Shown here in pieces: positions 1-10,287 of a stretch of 64,000 nucleotides of DNA (within the stretch, counting starts at the first letter, position 1; every line of letters begins with the position of its first letter). The notes below the pieces were generated by a model. That model searched no databases. It was not told the DNA's origin and saw nothing but the letters and a program-made list of their open reading frames with translations. Made by a program: the position numbers and the translations under genes. Origin of the DNA: Porpolomopsis calyptriformis (lineage: Eukaryota > Basidiomycota > Agaricomycetes > Agaricales > Hygrophoraceae); the NCBI GenBank assembly GCA_951640195.1, contig OX621173.1:1715780-1779779 (forward strand), written 5' to 3'.

Positions 1-1679
1 ATATCAGCAATCTTCTGAAAGTTCTCTCATTCCTTGACCCAGAGAACATACCCGTGAAGATGATTGTTGAAGGGGCCAAGCGATTGTCAAATTCTGAGAG
101 TCCAAGCCCATTTGCCGACCCGTTACCAGCATCCCGCATTGCCTCGACATCGTCTTCGCTATCACCACCACCATTACCCAAGCTTACCCCATTACGACGA
201 CTGAAAGAATGGGGCAAGCGTCATTCGCCATTGCGTCGCGCTGTTAAAACTGCAACTGACGACACCAGGCCGACATCTCGGATAGCTTCGGAATCCTCTT
301 CACTGATTTCCTTAATTCTTTCGCCAATCGACTTTCAGAAAGCCATACAAATGCTCAACAACCTATCTCTGGTTGAGCATCGACCAAATATCGGAGACCC
401 TTCGTTGTGGATGCACGATTTGGTTCAATTCATGATACAAGAGTCCGCGAGGACAGAAGAAACTTATCGAAAATGGCTCAAACTATCTGTGTCGCTTGTT
501 TGTTTTGCTTTCCAACATATCGAAGATTACGAATCACCACAGTCATGGCCTGAATGCGAGAAACTCGTGTCGCATTTACGATCTCTGGACGAAGCATGGG
601 ATGATGTATATGGCTTCAACGAGGAGCTGACAGAGGCCAAGTTCAATACTGCAAAATATCTGTGGAGATGTGGACGATACGATGAAGCTGAGGAATTGTA
701 TAAGCAGGTCGTTGAAGTGACGAACAAGTATTTAGGGGTTGATCACCCATCTACGCTCGCCTTGATGAGCGGTCTCGCAGTGGTGTATGTCTCCCAAGGA
801 CGGTACGACGACGCGGAAACGCTTCATAAGCAGGCGTTAACCAGCAGACAGAAGCTTCTAGGAGCTGATCACCCCGACACACTCACCTCCATGAACAATC
901 TCGCATTCGTGTATGACTCCCAAGGACGGTACGACGACGCGGAAATGATTCATAAGCAGGTGTTAGCCGGCAGGCAGAAGCTTCTAGGAGCTGATCACCC
1001 GTCTACACTCACCTCCATGAACAATCTTGCATCGGTATATAAGTCCCAAGGACGGTACGATGAGGCGGAAACGCTTCATAAGCAAGAGTTAGCTGGCACG
1101 CAGAAGCTTCTAGGAGCTGATCACCCATCTATGCTCGCCTCGACGAATAATCTCGCATTGGTGTATGTCTCCCAAGGACGGTACGATGACGCAGAGACGC
1201 TTCATAAACAGACGTTAGCCAGCACGCAGAAGCTTCTAGGAGCTGATCACCCCGACACACTCACCTCCATGAACAATCTCGCATTGGTGTATGAGTCCCA
1301 AGGACGATACGACGATGCGGAAACGCTTCATAAGCAGGTGTTAGCTACCAGACAGAAGCTTCTAGGAGCTGATCACCCTTCTATGCTCACCTCCATGAAC
1401 AATCTCGCATTCGTGTATGAGTCCCAAGGACGGTATGATGAGGCAGAGACGCTTCATAAGCAGGCGTTAGCCAGCAGGCAGAAGCTCCTAGGAGATGATC
1501 ACCCTGACACACTCACCTCAATGGGTCATCTCGCATCTGTGTACGACTCCCAAGGACGATCTGATGATGCGGTTGCACTTTACAAGGTGGCCTTAGCTGG
1601 TTTTGAGAAGTGTCTTGGTAGTGATCACCCACACACACGAACCATAGCTCATAATCTCTCTCAGCTACAAGCAAAGTAG
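1..1679 (+). CDS. NLR copy A, NB-ARC/TPR receptor, C-terminal part only
   Basis: Window-truncated last exon of a fungal NLR. The first bases equal the part of copy B exon 3 at about 5879, so the NB-ARC exon and the start lie outside the window. Visible in order: the end of the NB-ARC helical region, a Ser/Pro-rich and basic linker (around bases 90-290), an MHD-like motif WMHDLVQ (bases 408-428) and a TPR array. The array has eight 42-residue units: a divergent first unit (RCGRYDEAEELYKQ), six near-identical units (LA-VY-SQGRYD-AE-LHKQ...QKLLG-DHP), and a divergent last unit ending in LSQLQAK. This is the longest array in the window. A 5' fragment of the gene found whole at 19025 starts 95 bp after the stop. 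Family assignment is confident; the ligand is unknown. Confidence 0.9.
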   Translation, partial: ISNLLKVLSFLDPENIPVKMIVEGAKRLSNSESPSPFADPLPASRIASTSSSLSPPPLPKLTPLRRLKEWGKRHSPLRRAVKTATDDTRPTSRIASESSSLISLILSPIDFQKAIQMLNNLSLVEHRPNIGDPSLWMHDLVQFMIQESARTEETYRKWLKLSVSLVCFAFQHIEDYESPQSWPECEKLVSHLRSLDEAWDDVYGFNEELTEAKFNTAKYLWRCGRYDEAEELYKQVVEVTNKYLGVDHPSTLALMSGLAVVYVSQGRYDDAETLHKQALTSRQKLLGADHPDTLTSMNNLAFVYDSQGRYDDAEMIHKQVLAGRQKLLGADHPSTLTSMNNLASVYKSQGRYDEAETLHKQELAGTQKLLGADHPSMLASTNNLALVYVSQGRYDDAETLHKQTLASTQKLLGADHPDTLTSMNNLALVYESQGRYDDAETLHKQVLATRQKLLGADHPSMLTSMNNLAFVYESQGRYDEAETLHKQALASRQKLLGDDHPDTLTSMGHLASVYDSQGRSDDAVALYKVALAGFEKCLGSDHPHTRTIAHNLSQLQAK

Positions 1680-1774
1680 TCATTTGCCGTGTTTCATACA
1701 TCGTGAGAATACAGTCAGACAGACACGATCGTCAATTCACTTTCTCATGTCCCCCTCATCCTCTCATCTTCATC

Positions 1775-2040
1775 ATGTCTGAAAAACCACTCACTCTCCC
1801 AGTCTTGCCTCGTTTCTCTCGTTTCTCTTTAGGTCATTCTCTAAAATCTCATTCACTCTCTCCTCGTCCAGGTCGTCGTTCGGTTCAGAAACATGACCCT
1901 AATAATCCGACAATTGGTACATACCATACGATGGCCCATATGAGATGCCTACAGATCCACCACCTAAATTTCATCCACGAGACAGCTGGGGTGACTTGAT
2001 CTCTCCAGACGAAGACGACGCTATTTTAGGACTTGCACAG
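1775..2040 (+). pseudogene. 5' fragment of the disordered-protein gene, behind NLR A
   Basis: Starts MSEKPLTLPVLPRFSRFSLG, like the intact gene at 19025, and shares its 5' leader from about 1683. Reading is lost by a 1-bp deletion (aataatccgac against aataatgccgac). An 8-bp deletion follows near 2030, and homology stops at about 2040, where repeat R1 begins. It is a dead by-product of duplication, not a gene. Confidence 0.85.
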
Positions 2041-2640
2041 GCATCCCTGAGTGGTCTATGCTGCGCCAGATGACCTGCACAAGTCTCGCGCGGCATGAAC
2101 TTGAGCGAGGGCAGGTTGTGGCAGTGGATGGATTTTGTGGTGGAATTGGTGACTAGTCACCAATTCCACCACACACCGGTGACTGGCGAAAATCATAGAC
2201 ATGATGAACTGCGAGACATGATGAACTGCGAGACATGATGAACTGCGAGACAAGAAAGGATTGATGGCATCGGCATCTGCCGTTCTTCTCAATTCAATGT
2301 GTTTGGAGAGCGCGGCGTTTTTAGCCTTTCCGGATGGGCTGGGGAAGGGGATTGTGGTAATGGTCAAGCTTGGAGAGGTGGTCGATGGTGTCTGGGTTTC
2401 CGGCGAGTTTTGCGGCAGAGGATAGGTTGGTGGAGACATTTTTTTGTGCATCTCATCAGAGTGCGATTCTATCTTTTCGAAGAATGATTTATTAACCATG
2501 GTTGAGCGAGGTGCTATGTTTGGAGAGGGTCGATTGGACGTACCTGTCTAGTTCTCACATGCTACCGCCTCATGATACGACCCTCGTTGACTGCCTCTGG
2601 GCTGTTCATTGTCATTGATCGTGGGAGAAAACTGGTAATC
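2041..2640 (+). repeat. R1, orphan NLR upstream region
   Basis: Homologous to the sequence just upstream of NLR B (R2, about 3998-4580) and NLR D (R3, about 15190-16080), and in its last 60 bp to the sequence upstream of NLR C (about 11670-11740: tgactgcctctgggctgttc). Here no NLR follows, so R1 looks like the promoter region of a lost copy. It also holds a 17-bp unit (gatgaactgcgagacat) present about three times near 2205-2258, and a perfect palindrome. The minus-strand reading frames in R1-R3 share words such as LSKHIELRRTAD, but are not conserved in length, so I do not call a gene. Confidence 0.7.
2136..2173. repeat. Perfect 38-bp palindrome
   Basis: The left arm tgtggtggaattggtgac is followed by ta and its exact reverse complement. 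R2 has only a single arm at the matching place (tagtggaattggtggag, about 4162-4178), so the palindrome arose by local inverted duplication in R1. Confidence 0.9.
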
Positions 2641-2740
2641 ATATACCAAGGGTCCAAGGCCAACAAACTGCTGGCGTAAACTAGCAAGAGTATTAGCTCC
2701 AGAAACAGAGATTCTGTACGAGTTAATCAAAGCTTTCGAA

Positions 2741-3340
2741 GTGCAATCCCGATTTGAGTCTAGTCGTACCGCCATGACATTCGTCAGCTTGGTCCTTCGT
2801 CTTCCAGGTGCTCCTTTCGGGTTTGAACATACCATCCCTCGCTCTCTCCTTTTACTGGCTAATGGCTATCAAACGGGTTCGCTGTGCATGCACGCCTTCA
2901 CATCCATATTCAACTCGTCATTCCAGTCTAGCTCCTCAATACTCATCAGCACCCATCTCGATCAGTATCAGGAACATCCAAACCTTGAACCGCTCCAGAA
3001 CCACCACTGACGACCCATCCCCTTGAGGTCCCCCTGCTGAACCTCTACCAGTCGATCAGGCCTCCACCTTCCCTGAAACTACTTTATTCTCTCATGCCCC
3101 AGGCTGGACTATCTTTCGCAATCTCTATATGGCTGATGGCACACTTTTCATCGTCTCACCCAATTCCCCGTCTTCCTTCCCTGAAATCCGCCTCATGAGG
3201 GCACAAAACACCCCTGAGAACATGGCTGCTTGCGAGCCCACCAATCAACAAATGGATTTCCTCACACCGCACGAAGCGAGAATTAGATGGGGCGGTAATG
3301 TCGAGCGTGGTCAGAAAAATCGCATTTTGGTCGGTTGAGG
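2741..3340 (+). pseudogene. GT61-like glycosyltransferase gene fragment
   Basis: The frame through 3060-3337 reads TTLFSHAPGWTIFRNLYMAD, then a GTLFIVS stretch, NTPENMAACEPT, and EARIRWGG. From memory this resembles the N-terminal half of fungal GT61 (DUF563-type) proteins, secretory-pathway glycosyltransferases. An in-frame TGA lies at about 3025-3027, the catalytic part is missing, and the frame ends at 3338. The piece sits between two NLR promoter repeats, which suggests it was carried in by rearrangement. Family recognition is from memory and moderately sure; the broken state is clear. Confidence 0.55.
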
Positions 3341-3359
3341 GAAATACTGTGCGTCTTAA

Positions 3360-3790
3360 ACGGAATCTCATTCCTGTCCCTCTCCCCCCGTGCTAGCCCA
3401 AACCATACGACCTCAATTTTTCCATCCCACCCCCACACCCACAATTCAGTCCTGTCCAGCTCCGCCCAGACCCCAACCACAGCGAAGACGACGACAACCA
3501 GAATCCCCACCCCGAAGACCTCTCTCACCCCCCACCACCACAACCGCCGGGACCGACCAGGATCACCCACTCCACCCCCCACACGACTTGACGTACCCTC
3601 GCCCTTGTCCTCCCCATCAACGCTCCCCCCATCCCTCCTCGACCCTGGCCCAAGCCGCCTCTTGTCCGTTGAGAACACACCCCGTGGTCCCGAGTCTCAA
3701 GCACCCCCGCCTGCATATTCGTGATCCTATGCGGCACGCTCTTGATCATAGATTTTTTTTTATTTTCGTTTTTTTATTTAATGATTGTAA
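3360..3790 (+). pseudogene. Proline-rich 3' gene fragment, copy 1
   Basis: Pro/Ser/Thr-rich reading with a tail RDRPGSPTPPPTRLDVPSPL. It is homologous in frame to the fragment at 14549-14930 (WDRPGSPTSAPTQPEFSPSP). Both end near a shared tgatcctatgcgg and an AT-rich tract. It directly follows the GT61-like piece and may be the tail of the same source gene. It precedes R2 and NLR B, just as copy 2 precedes R3 and NLR D. No domain is recognised. Confidence 0.5.
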
Positions 3791-3997
3791 AGTATAACTT
3801 GGCTACCGTTTTTTTGTCTTCCTCGTATGGAGGATGGTACTTTTTTGATATCGTTCTGGTCCAATTGCGGGCGGGTGACGAGTAAGAAACAGGGTGGGTG
3901 ATCACCAGTTTTGCAATTTGCAATTCGCATTTCACTGGTGACTGCAGCGCGCTTGACCTCCCGCTTGGGTTAGGTAAATGTCGGCCTTGAGAGTGGG

Positions 3998-4580
3998 CAT
4001 CCCTGAGTGCGATGCTGCGCCAGGATGACCGGCACTGTTGAGCATTAGCCGCAATTCTCGCGCAGCATGAACCTGAGTGAGGGCAGGTTGCGGCAAAAGG
4101 CGTGTAGGGGTGGGGGGTGTTTGGAGATGAGCGTGAGTGTTTACCGTAGAACGGGATGTTGTAGTGGAATTGGTGGAGTGGATGTACCCGCGAAAATCGT
4201 GGACATGATGAACTGCAAGAAAAGAAAGAAAGTGAGTAGGGGGATGATGGGTGCACCCACATGGCATTACGCAATTGAAGGATCGATGGCATCGGGAGAA
4301 GGTGGCATCTGCCGTTCTTCTCAATTCAATGTGTTTGGAGAGCGTGACGTTCCGGATGAGCTGGGGAAGGGGGTGGTGGTAATGGTCAAGCTTGGAGAGG
4401 TGGTCGAAGGTGTCTGGGTTTCCGGAGAGTTTGCGGCAGAGGATAGGTTGGTGGAGACATTTTTTTGTGCGTGTCATCTTTTCGAAGAATGATTTATTGA
4501 CCATGGTTGAGCGAGGTGCTATGTTTGGAGAGGGTGTCTAGTTCTCACATGCTACAGCCTCATGATACGGCGTCAAAGGC
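3998..4580 (+). repeat. R2, upstream repeat of NLR B
   Basis: Second member of the R1-R3 family. It shares with R1 the block gcatccctgagtg, the block tcttctcaattcaatgtgtt and the 3' block ttttcgaagaatgatttatt. It ends about 110 bp before the NLR B start, so it probably holds the distal promoter. Confidence 0.7.
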
Positions 4581-4639
4581 CGGGTTCAAGGAACAGCATT
4601 CATTGCGGTGCATGGGTGATGATAAAGACTTCATTCAGC

Positions 4640-4692
4640 TTTGTCAGTTTGGCCGCTTATCGATTTCTCTTGCTCCCAACCATCACCCCATC
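4640..4692 (+). promoter_or_regulatory. Conserved leader of NLR B (B/C/D type)
   Basis: The block tttgtcagtttgg-cgc-ta-cgatttctctt lies just before the ATG of B, and also of C (11791-11834) and D (16227-16270). Its conservation while farther sequence diverges suggests a 5' UTR or core promoter element. No clear TATA box was found inside it. Confidence 0.5.
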
Positions 4693-7600
4693 ATGAGCAA
4701 CTTTTCTTTGGGTATCCTCAGCGCAGATCATGCTACAGTGAACTTGGTCGGACGTGATCAAATCACGAATGTCGCCATTTATCCTCTCTCAGCTCCAGGT
4801 CAGTCAGTTCCATAACGATAATGTGAACCACATGCCGTTTGGCTTGATTCGACGGAGCTTGCGCCAAAGGCAAACCTTTCACCTGTTCGTCAATCCGTCA
4901 TCTGCTTCGGTTCACAGACAGAAAGAGTATACGAACATTCCTTCTGACGTTGCTTGTGCATTCTAGACGCCAACCGCTTGCCCCAACGCATAAACGATGC
5001 TCCCATCGATCTTCTCTCGGCACATTTCACTGGAAGAATGAAAGAACTCGAATTTGTAAAAGAAGCGCTCAGCAAACGCCCAACCAATCTCCCAAGCCGT
5101 TGTGTTATTCATGGAATGCCAGGCCTAGGGAAGACTCAGTTACTATTGAAGTACGCAAAACTGGCATTCGACAATGATTGGTACTCCCATATCTTCTGGA
5201 CATCCGCTACCACCGTCGACAAGCTAAACCAAGGGTTTACTAATATTCTCGATCTCGTCGACGATCACAGCCGCTACCTTCAGGATCAGAACGCAAAGCT
5301 TACATCCGCAAGACGCTGGTTGGAAGAGCCGCGCGGAAGCGACATCGATTGGCTTCTGGTCGTTGACAACGTTCACCGCGATACGCTCAGCTTTCTTCGC
5401 TCGCATCTACCTCGGAGCAATGTCCGAGGTAGCATTCTCTTCACCACACGGACGGCCGATGTTGCTAATGCTCTAACGAACGCGGCTGGAGTACAGTATC
5501 CAATACTCGCACTTCAGACTTTGGACCTGACAGAGGCGACGAACCTTCTAGTTCGAGATGCAGGTTTCGATTCAGAAATCACATCACCATCGCAAATGAG
5601 CCAAGCCCAAGCATTGGTCAATTCCGTTGGTCGTCTGCCTCTTGCTGTCGTCCATGCGGCGTCGTACATCAAGCAAACGGGTACCACTCTAGATGATATG
5701 CTTGAGCTGTATGACAGTAGACAAAAGATGAAAGTACGTGTATCTCCACTTACCTCGAATACAAATGCTCACACGCTGATAGGTGATTCGATGGGAGAAT
5801 GATCTAAATACTTACGAGGAGCGATCTGTCGCGGCCACATTTTCTAACCTGTTCACTCAACTGAATGACGAATCTCGCGATATCAGCAATCTTCTGAAAG
5901 TTCTCTCATTCCTTGACCCAGAGAACATACCCGTGAAGATGATTGTTGAAGGGGCCAGGCGATTGTCAAATTCCGAGAATCCGGGCCCATTTGCCGACAC
6001 GTTACCAGCATCCCCCATTGCCTCGACATCGTCTTCGCTATCACCACCACCATTACCCAAGCTTACCCCATTACGACGACTGAAAGAATGGGGCAAGCGT
6101 CATTCGCCATTGCGTCGCGTTGTTAAAACTGCCACTGACGACACCGGGCCGACATCTCGGATAGCTTCGGAATCCTTTTCACTGATTTCCTTAATTCTTT
6201 CGCCAATCGAGTTTCAGAAAGCCATACAAATGCTCAACAACCTATCTCTGGTTGAGCATCGACCAAATATCGGAGACTCTTCGTTGTGGATGCACGATTT
6301 GGTCCAATTCATGATACAAGAGTCTGCGAGGACAGACGAAACTTATCGAAAATGGCTCCAACTATCTGTGTCGCTCGTCTGTTTTGCTTTCCAACATATC
6401 AAAGATTACCAATCACCACAGTCGTGGCCTGAATGCGAGAAACTCGTGTCGCATTTACGATCTCTGGACGAAGCATGGGATGACGCGTATGGCTTCAATG
6501 AGCAGCTGACAGAGGCCAAGGACAATACTGCAATATATCTATGGAGATGTGGACGATATGGTGAAGCTGAGGAGTTGTGTAAGAAGGTCGCTGAAGTGAC
6601 GAACAAGTATTTAGGGGTTGATCACCCATCTACGCTCGCCTCGATGGGCGGTCTCGCATTGGTGTACAAGTACCAAGGACGATACGACGACGCGGAGACG
6701 CTTGATAAGCAGGCGTTAGCTGGCAGGCAGAAGCTTCTAGGACCTGATCACCCTGACACACTCGTCTCCATGAACAATCTCGCAATGGTGTATGTCTCCC
6801 AAGGACGGTACAACGACGCGGAAATGCTTCATAAGCAGGTGTTAACCACCAAGCAGAAGCTTCTAGGAACTGATCACCCCGACACACTCGTCTCCATGAA
6901 CAATCTTGCATTGGTGTATAAGTCCCAAGGACGGTACAATGAGGCGGAAATGCTTCATAAGCAGGAGTTAGCCAGCACGCAGAAGCTTCTAGGAGCTGAT
7001 CACCCCGACACACTCACCTCCATGAACAATCTCGCATTGGTGTATGAGTGCCAAGGACGGTACGACGACGCGGAGACGCTTCATAAGCAGGCGTTATCCA
7101 GCAGGCAGAAGCTTCTAGGAGCTGATCACCCCAACACACTCACCTCTATGAACAATCTCGCATCGGTGTATAAGTCCCAAGGACGATTCGATGACTCGGC
7201 TGCACTTTCCAAGGTGGCCTTAGCTGGTTTTGAGAAGTGTCTCGGTAGTGATCACCCTTACACTCGTACCTCGATGCGCAATCTCGCGGGCTTTTATCAA
7301 TCACAGCAACGATATGACGAGGCTGAGGCACTCGACAAACGGGCCATAGCTGGCAGAGAAAAGTATCTGGGTGCCAAACCCTCATCCACTCTTGCATTAG
7401 TGACTAGTCCCATTCCAGAGGTATCACCTGAACCTGTTGCCCACTGGATAAGCCTATTTCCTCTCGATGAGATGGTGGCACCGATTCCTGAATATTCACC
7501 ACAACCCGAGTCACTGTCCCTGGACATTTACGCTGACATGCCACAGCCGATATCCCCAGCTGCGCCGCGCCAAATTCCTTTGCCACTACCTGGAGTGAAT

Positions 7601-7879
7601 ACTGCATCAATCGGTGTTCCTCTACCACCTTCCGACATACGCTCTCCTGAAAGTCCCTCTCGACCTCCTGACAAGACCACACTGCATTCAGACAGTTCCC
7701 ATCAATCGACCAGTCTCATTCCAGAGGTACCACCTGAGCCTATAACTCACTGGATAGATCTGTTTCCTCTCGACGAGCTAGTCGAACCCATACATGAATG
7801 TTCACCGCAACCCCAGTCACTGTTTCTCGATCCTTCCGACAGGCCCGAATCAAGGATCGACGAAACCACGCTACCGTGA
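4693..7879 (+). CDS. NLR copy B, NB-ARC/TPR receptor with unique C-terminal tail
   Basis: Exons 4693-4798, 4967-5733 and 5783-7879 give 989 residues; all junctions are GT-AG and phases agree. Residues 1-35 carry the GRDQITNVAIYP segment. The NB-ARC part has an FTGR start (about 56), P-loop GMPGLGKT (85-92), Walker B WLLVVDN (D169), LFTTRT and GRLPLAVVHAAS. Exon 3 (from 292) starts with GTG where the other copies have ATG, and contains the Ser/Pro linker, WMHDLVQ (about 460) and seven TPR units. From about residue 830 a tail absent from all other copies contains a roughly 40-residue module twice (PEV-PEP--HWI-LFPLDE-V and PEV-PEP--HWIDLFPLDELV). No fragment of the 19025 gene follows it. Probable intracellular receptor of the STAND class; ligand and output unknown. 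Confidence 0.9.
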
Positions 7880-8917
7880 CCCTTTCTCCCCTAGTCTGTT
7901 GTTTATAGACGTCCCCTTTCTTTCCGCATTATTTATCCATGATGGACGGCGCGGTCACGGCCGCCATGCTGTACCGATTCAGCGAGAGGTCGAGACGCAG
8001 ATGCCATGTTACTTAAAATGAAACCAGGTATGTAATTACTGGCTAGATTATTGCGGGTGAATGTCAGAAGCAACTAAGCTATTCCCTGAGAAATGGTTTA
8101 TTTGATTCACAGTATGACTACAGAATAAGCATCCCCAACTCTTCAGGTGGGATGCAGGCGAACCACCTTCAGTTTCCGCAATTTACACATTGTTCAAGGC
8201 ATGATTCTTGTCATTAATCGTGTACCTCAATCTTCACTTCCCACCACATCTGCACCCCAAAGGAACCTTTTTTCATTTGACGTCAGGACAATCTGGGAGT
8301 GGAACCTGCCATTTTTGTCCTTCAAAATCCTGTCCGCCGGTAACCCGTATCGCCCTGGAAGTGGAAATAAAACAGATTGTTCGGGTTATCTCCTTGAACC
8401 GTGGCCAAGCGCAGTCATCCGCCCCGCGCGTCAGCTTGTTCTTGTGCCAATAGTTCGCAAACATTGACCTAAAGGTTGAGGATTGTGTTGACCAACAGAA
8501 ATCACTACCACTCTATGCTGAACTACAAAAACCAGCGTCTTTTTGCCCTGAAGCGTCAACTTGGGCAAATCTCACAGCGTGCATCGTCCGCGGGGTAGAT
8601 ATGGCGATCGCACTTGCAGCTACCCTGCACGAGGGGGTTCAGTCTTCGAAAGTTGTAGTTTTTGGTGACCATAAGACCTAATCCCTATACACATTCCCCT
8701 GCTTGCCAAGGTTCCTGCGCCCTGTGTTGGAACGCCCAATCTATACGGCCACCTGGGTTAAAGCACCGGGGGTAGTTAATCCGGGTGAACATAGTGCACC
8801 TCTTGATTCTAACATCGTAGACACGCCTTGAAACACGGTTCCGAGGCAGCCGTGCAAGGATGAATCATAAACTCAAATACCTGCTCTCGCTGACCATTCA
8901 AAACTTATTTGCGAATA
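7880..8917. other. Intergenic, no gene seen
   Basis: About 1 kb between NLR B and the R3H-like gene. Reading frames of 60-106 codons exist but overlap each other on both strands and lack recognisable content. No NLR, transposon or tRNA signature was seen. Confidence 0.6.
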
Positions 8918-10287
8918 ATGGCTGAAATTGTCCCTGTCCCTCAAACTACCAGCTTGAATAGCTCGAAGGACGAACCAATCCCTTTATCATTCCCCGCCAT
9001 TCTTCGCAACTCCCGGATCCCCACCCGCTTCGCCCATCTGCGCACATCCCAGGACGAGCCAAATCCCACCCCTGTGGTGAGGAAAAGGAGCAGGAGCGAC
9101 GACAACGAAGGAAAACGATGGATTAGACGAAAAGAGAACGGTAGGAATCCTTACCACCTTTGCGATCGCTAAATACCAAAAACCAAGCCATCAGCCCGTT
9201 TTACCGGAAACCCATACATCGTTCTCGCCTCCAACAGCGACTATTCTCTTCAGTGGCCGCCCGTGAAAGCCACCTTTCCAGAACCCTTGCCTCACTATCT
9301 CTCACGTAATGCCAAAATCCCTCCCGCAACGCTACCCACCCGCGATCCAAGCTCAGCCAACGCCGGCCGTTTTTCCCTCAGCCTAAAAGGCATGAGACGA
9401 GATTTACGAAGATCTGGCCTTCGCGCCCAGTCTCTCGTTCTCGACGTCGAGAATGAAATTATCAGCTGGCTGCAAGAAGGCGGGACACTTCTTTCCCCAG
9501 ACGCCGACACGAATGCCTTTGCCCTCCCGGGAATACATGTAGGCCAAACGGAGACTGTTCGCCAAGTTTCGCGCACTCCGCTACAGCTAGTATGGTCGAT
9601 CGCTGACGATGCATTCGCGCGTTACGTCGTCCACTGTTGCGCCCGATACCATGAAATCGTCAGCTTCAGTAAATATCTTTTCTCGATCCCTCCCGTTATC
9701 CATCAGACCGTTGACACAAATGCACAGGCAAAGAAACCTCTGGCCAACGCCTTACATATCTTCTCAGACCCAACACCTTCCGCCCTGATTTCAATGCGAC
9801 TGCCAGTTTAAATACACCTCCCGTCACTGACATGGAGTATTCATCCCAAATCGACACTGAATCAGACTTCATCTCATCGGAAGGTGGTCAGTCTGACATT
9901 GAGCCGTCACAACCTCCCCCTCTCTCCTCCATATCAGAACACCCCACTCCGTCTCCGCCAGATGTCCAAGATGCCGCCCAGAGTCAATTAGAATCTTTCA
10001 CTACAGAAGCGGATGTACACTTGGGGACCGAGGGAGACATCACAGCACAGTTGGAGTCGTTGTCGTTGTCTTTGGATGACGATCCCGACCACCCTCTATG
10101 CACCGAGCCACGGGCACGGCAGGCAGCCATGCGACGCCGCGTGTGGAATCGTCGGCAGGGGAGATCAGCTTCATCGCCTTCATGCTCTCCGGTCCGGAGA
10201 CCCTCGCTGAGACTCGCCACTTGCGTCGACCCTCCTCGCTCGCGCGAGCCACGTTCAAAATCATTTTACGACTATCTATTTGCTTGA
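8918..10287 (+). CDS. R3H-like domain protein
   Basis: Exons 8918-9140, 9195-9668 and 9728-10287 give 418 residues with consistent phases. The ATG at 8918 opens MAEIVPVPQTT. Residues of about 75-240 form the conserved core: RFTGNP, FPEPLPHYLSRNAKIP, SANAGRFSLSLKGMRRDLR, SRTPLQLVWSIADDAFARYV, HCCARYHEIVSFSKETSG, RLTYLLRPN. The order resembles fungal proteins with an R3H-associated N-terminal domain followed by an R3H nucleic-acid-binding fold; this match is from memory. The C-terminal half is acidic, Ser/Pro-rich and probably disordered, ending in an Arg/Ser-rich stretch and FYDYLFA. A role in RNA or single-stranded nucleic acid binding is an inference. It sits inside the NLR cluster but shares nothing with it. 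Confidence 0.7.

Noticed and set aside
2056..2499. Minus-strand open frame of 147 codons in R1, with relatives in R2 and R3
   Set aside because: The three versions share words but differ in length, frame and ends, and they overlap an NLR promoter repeat; a real gene is not supported.
3335..3797. Overlapping Pro-rich frames on both strands
   Set aside because: All follow from one C-rich low-complexity stretch; only the fragment homologous to 14549-14930 is kept.
6630..7013. Minus-strand frames with repeats such as CRGDQLLEASACWLTPAYEA
   Set aside because: These are the antisense of the TPR units and recur behind every NLR copy; shadows of the real gene.
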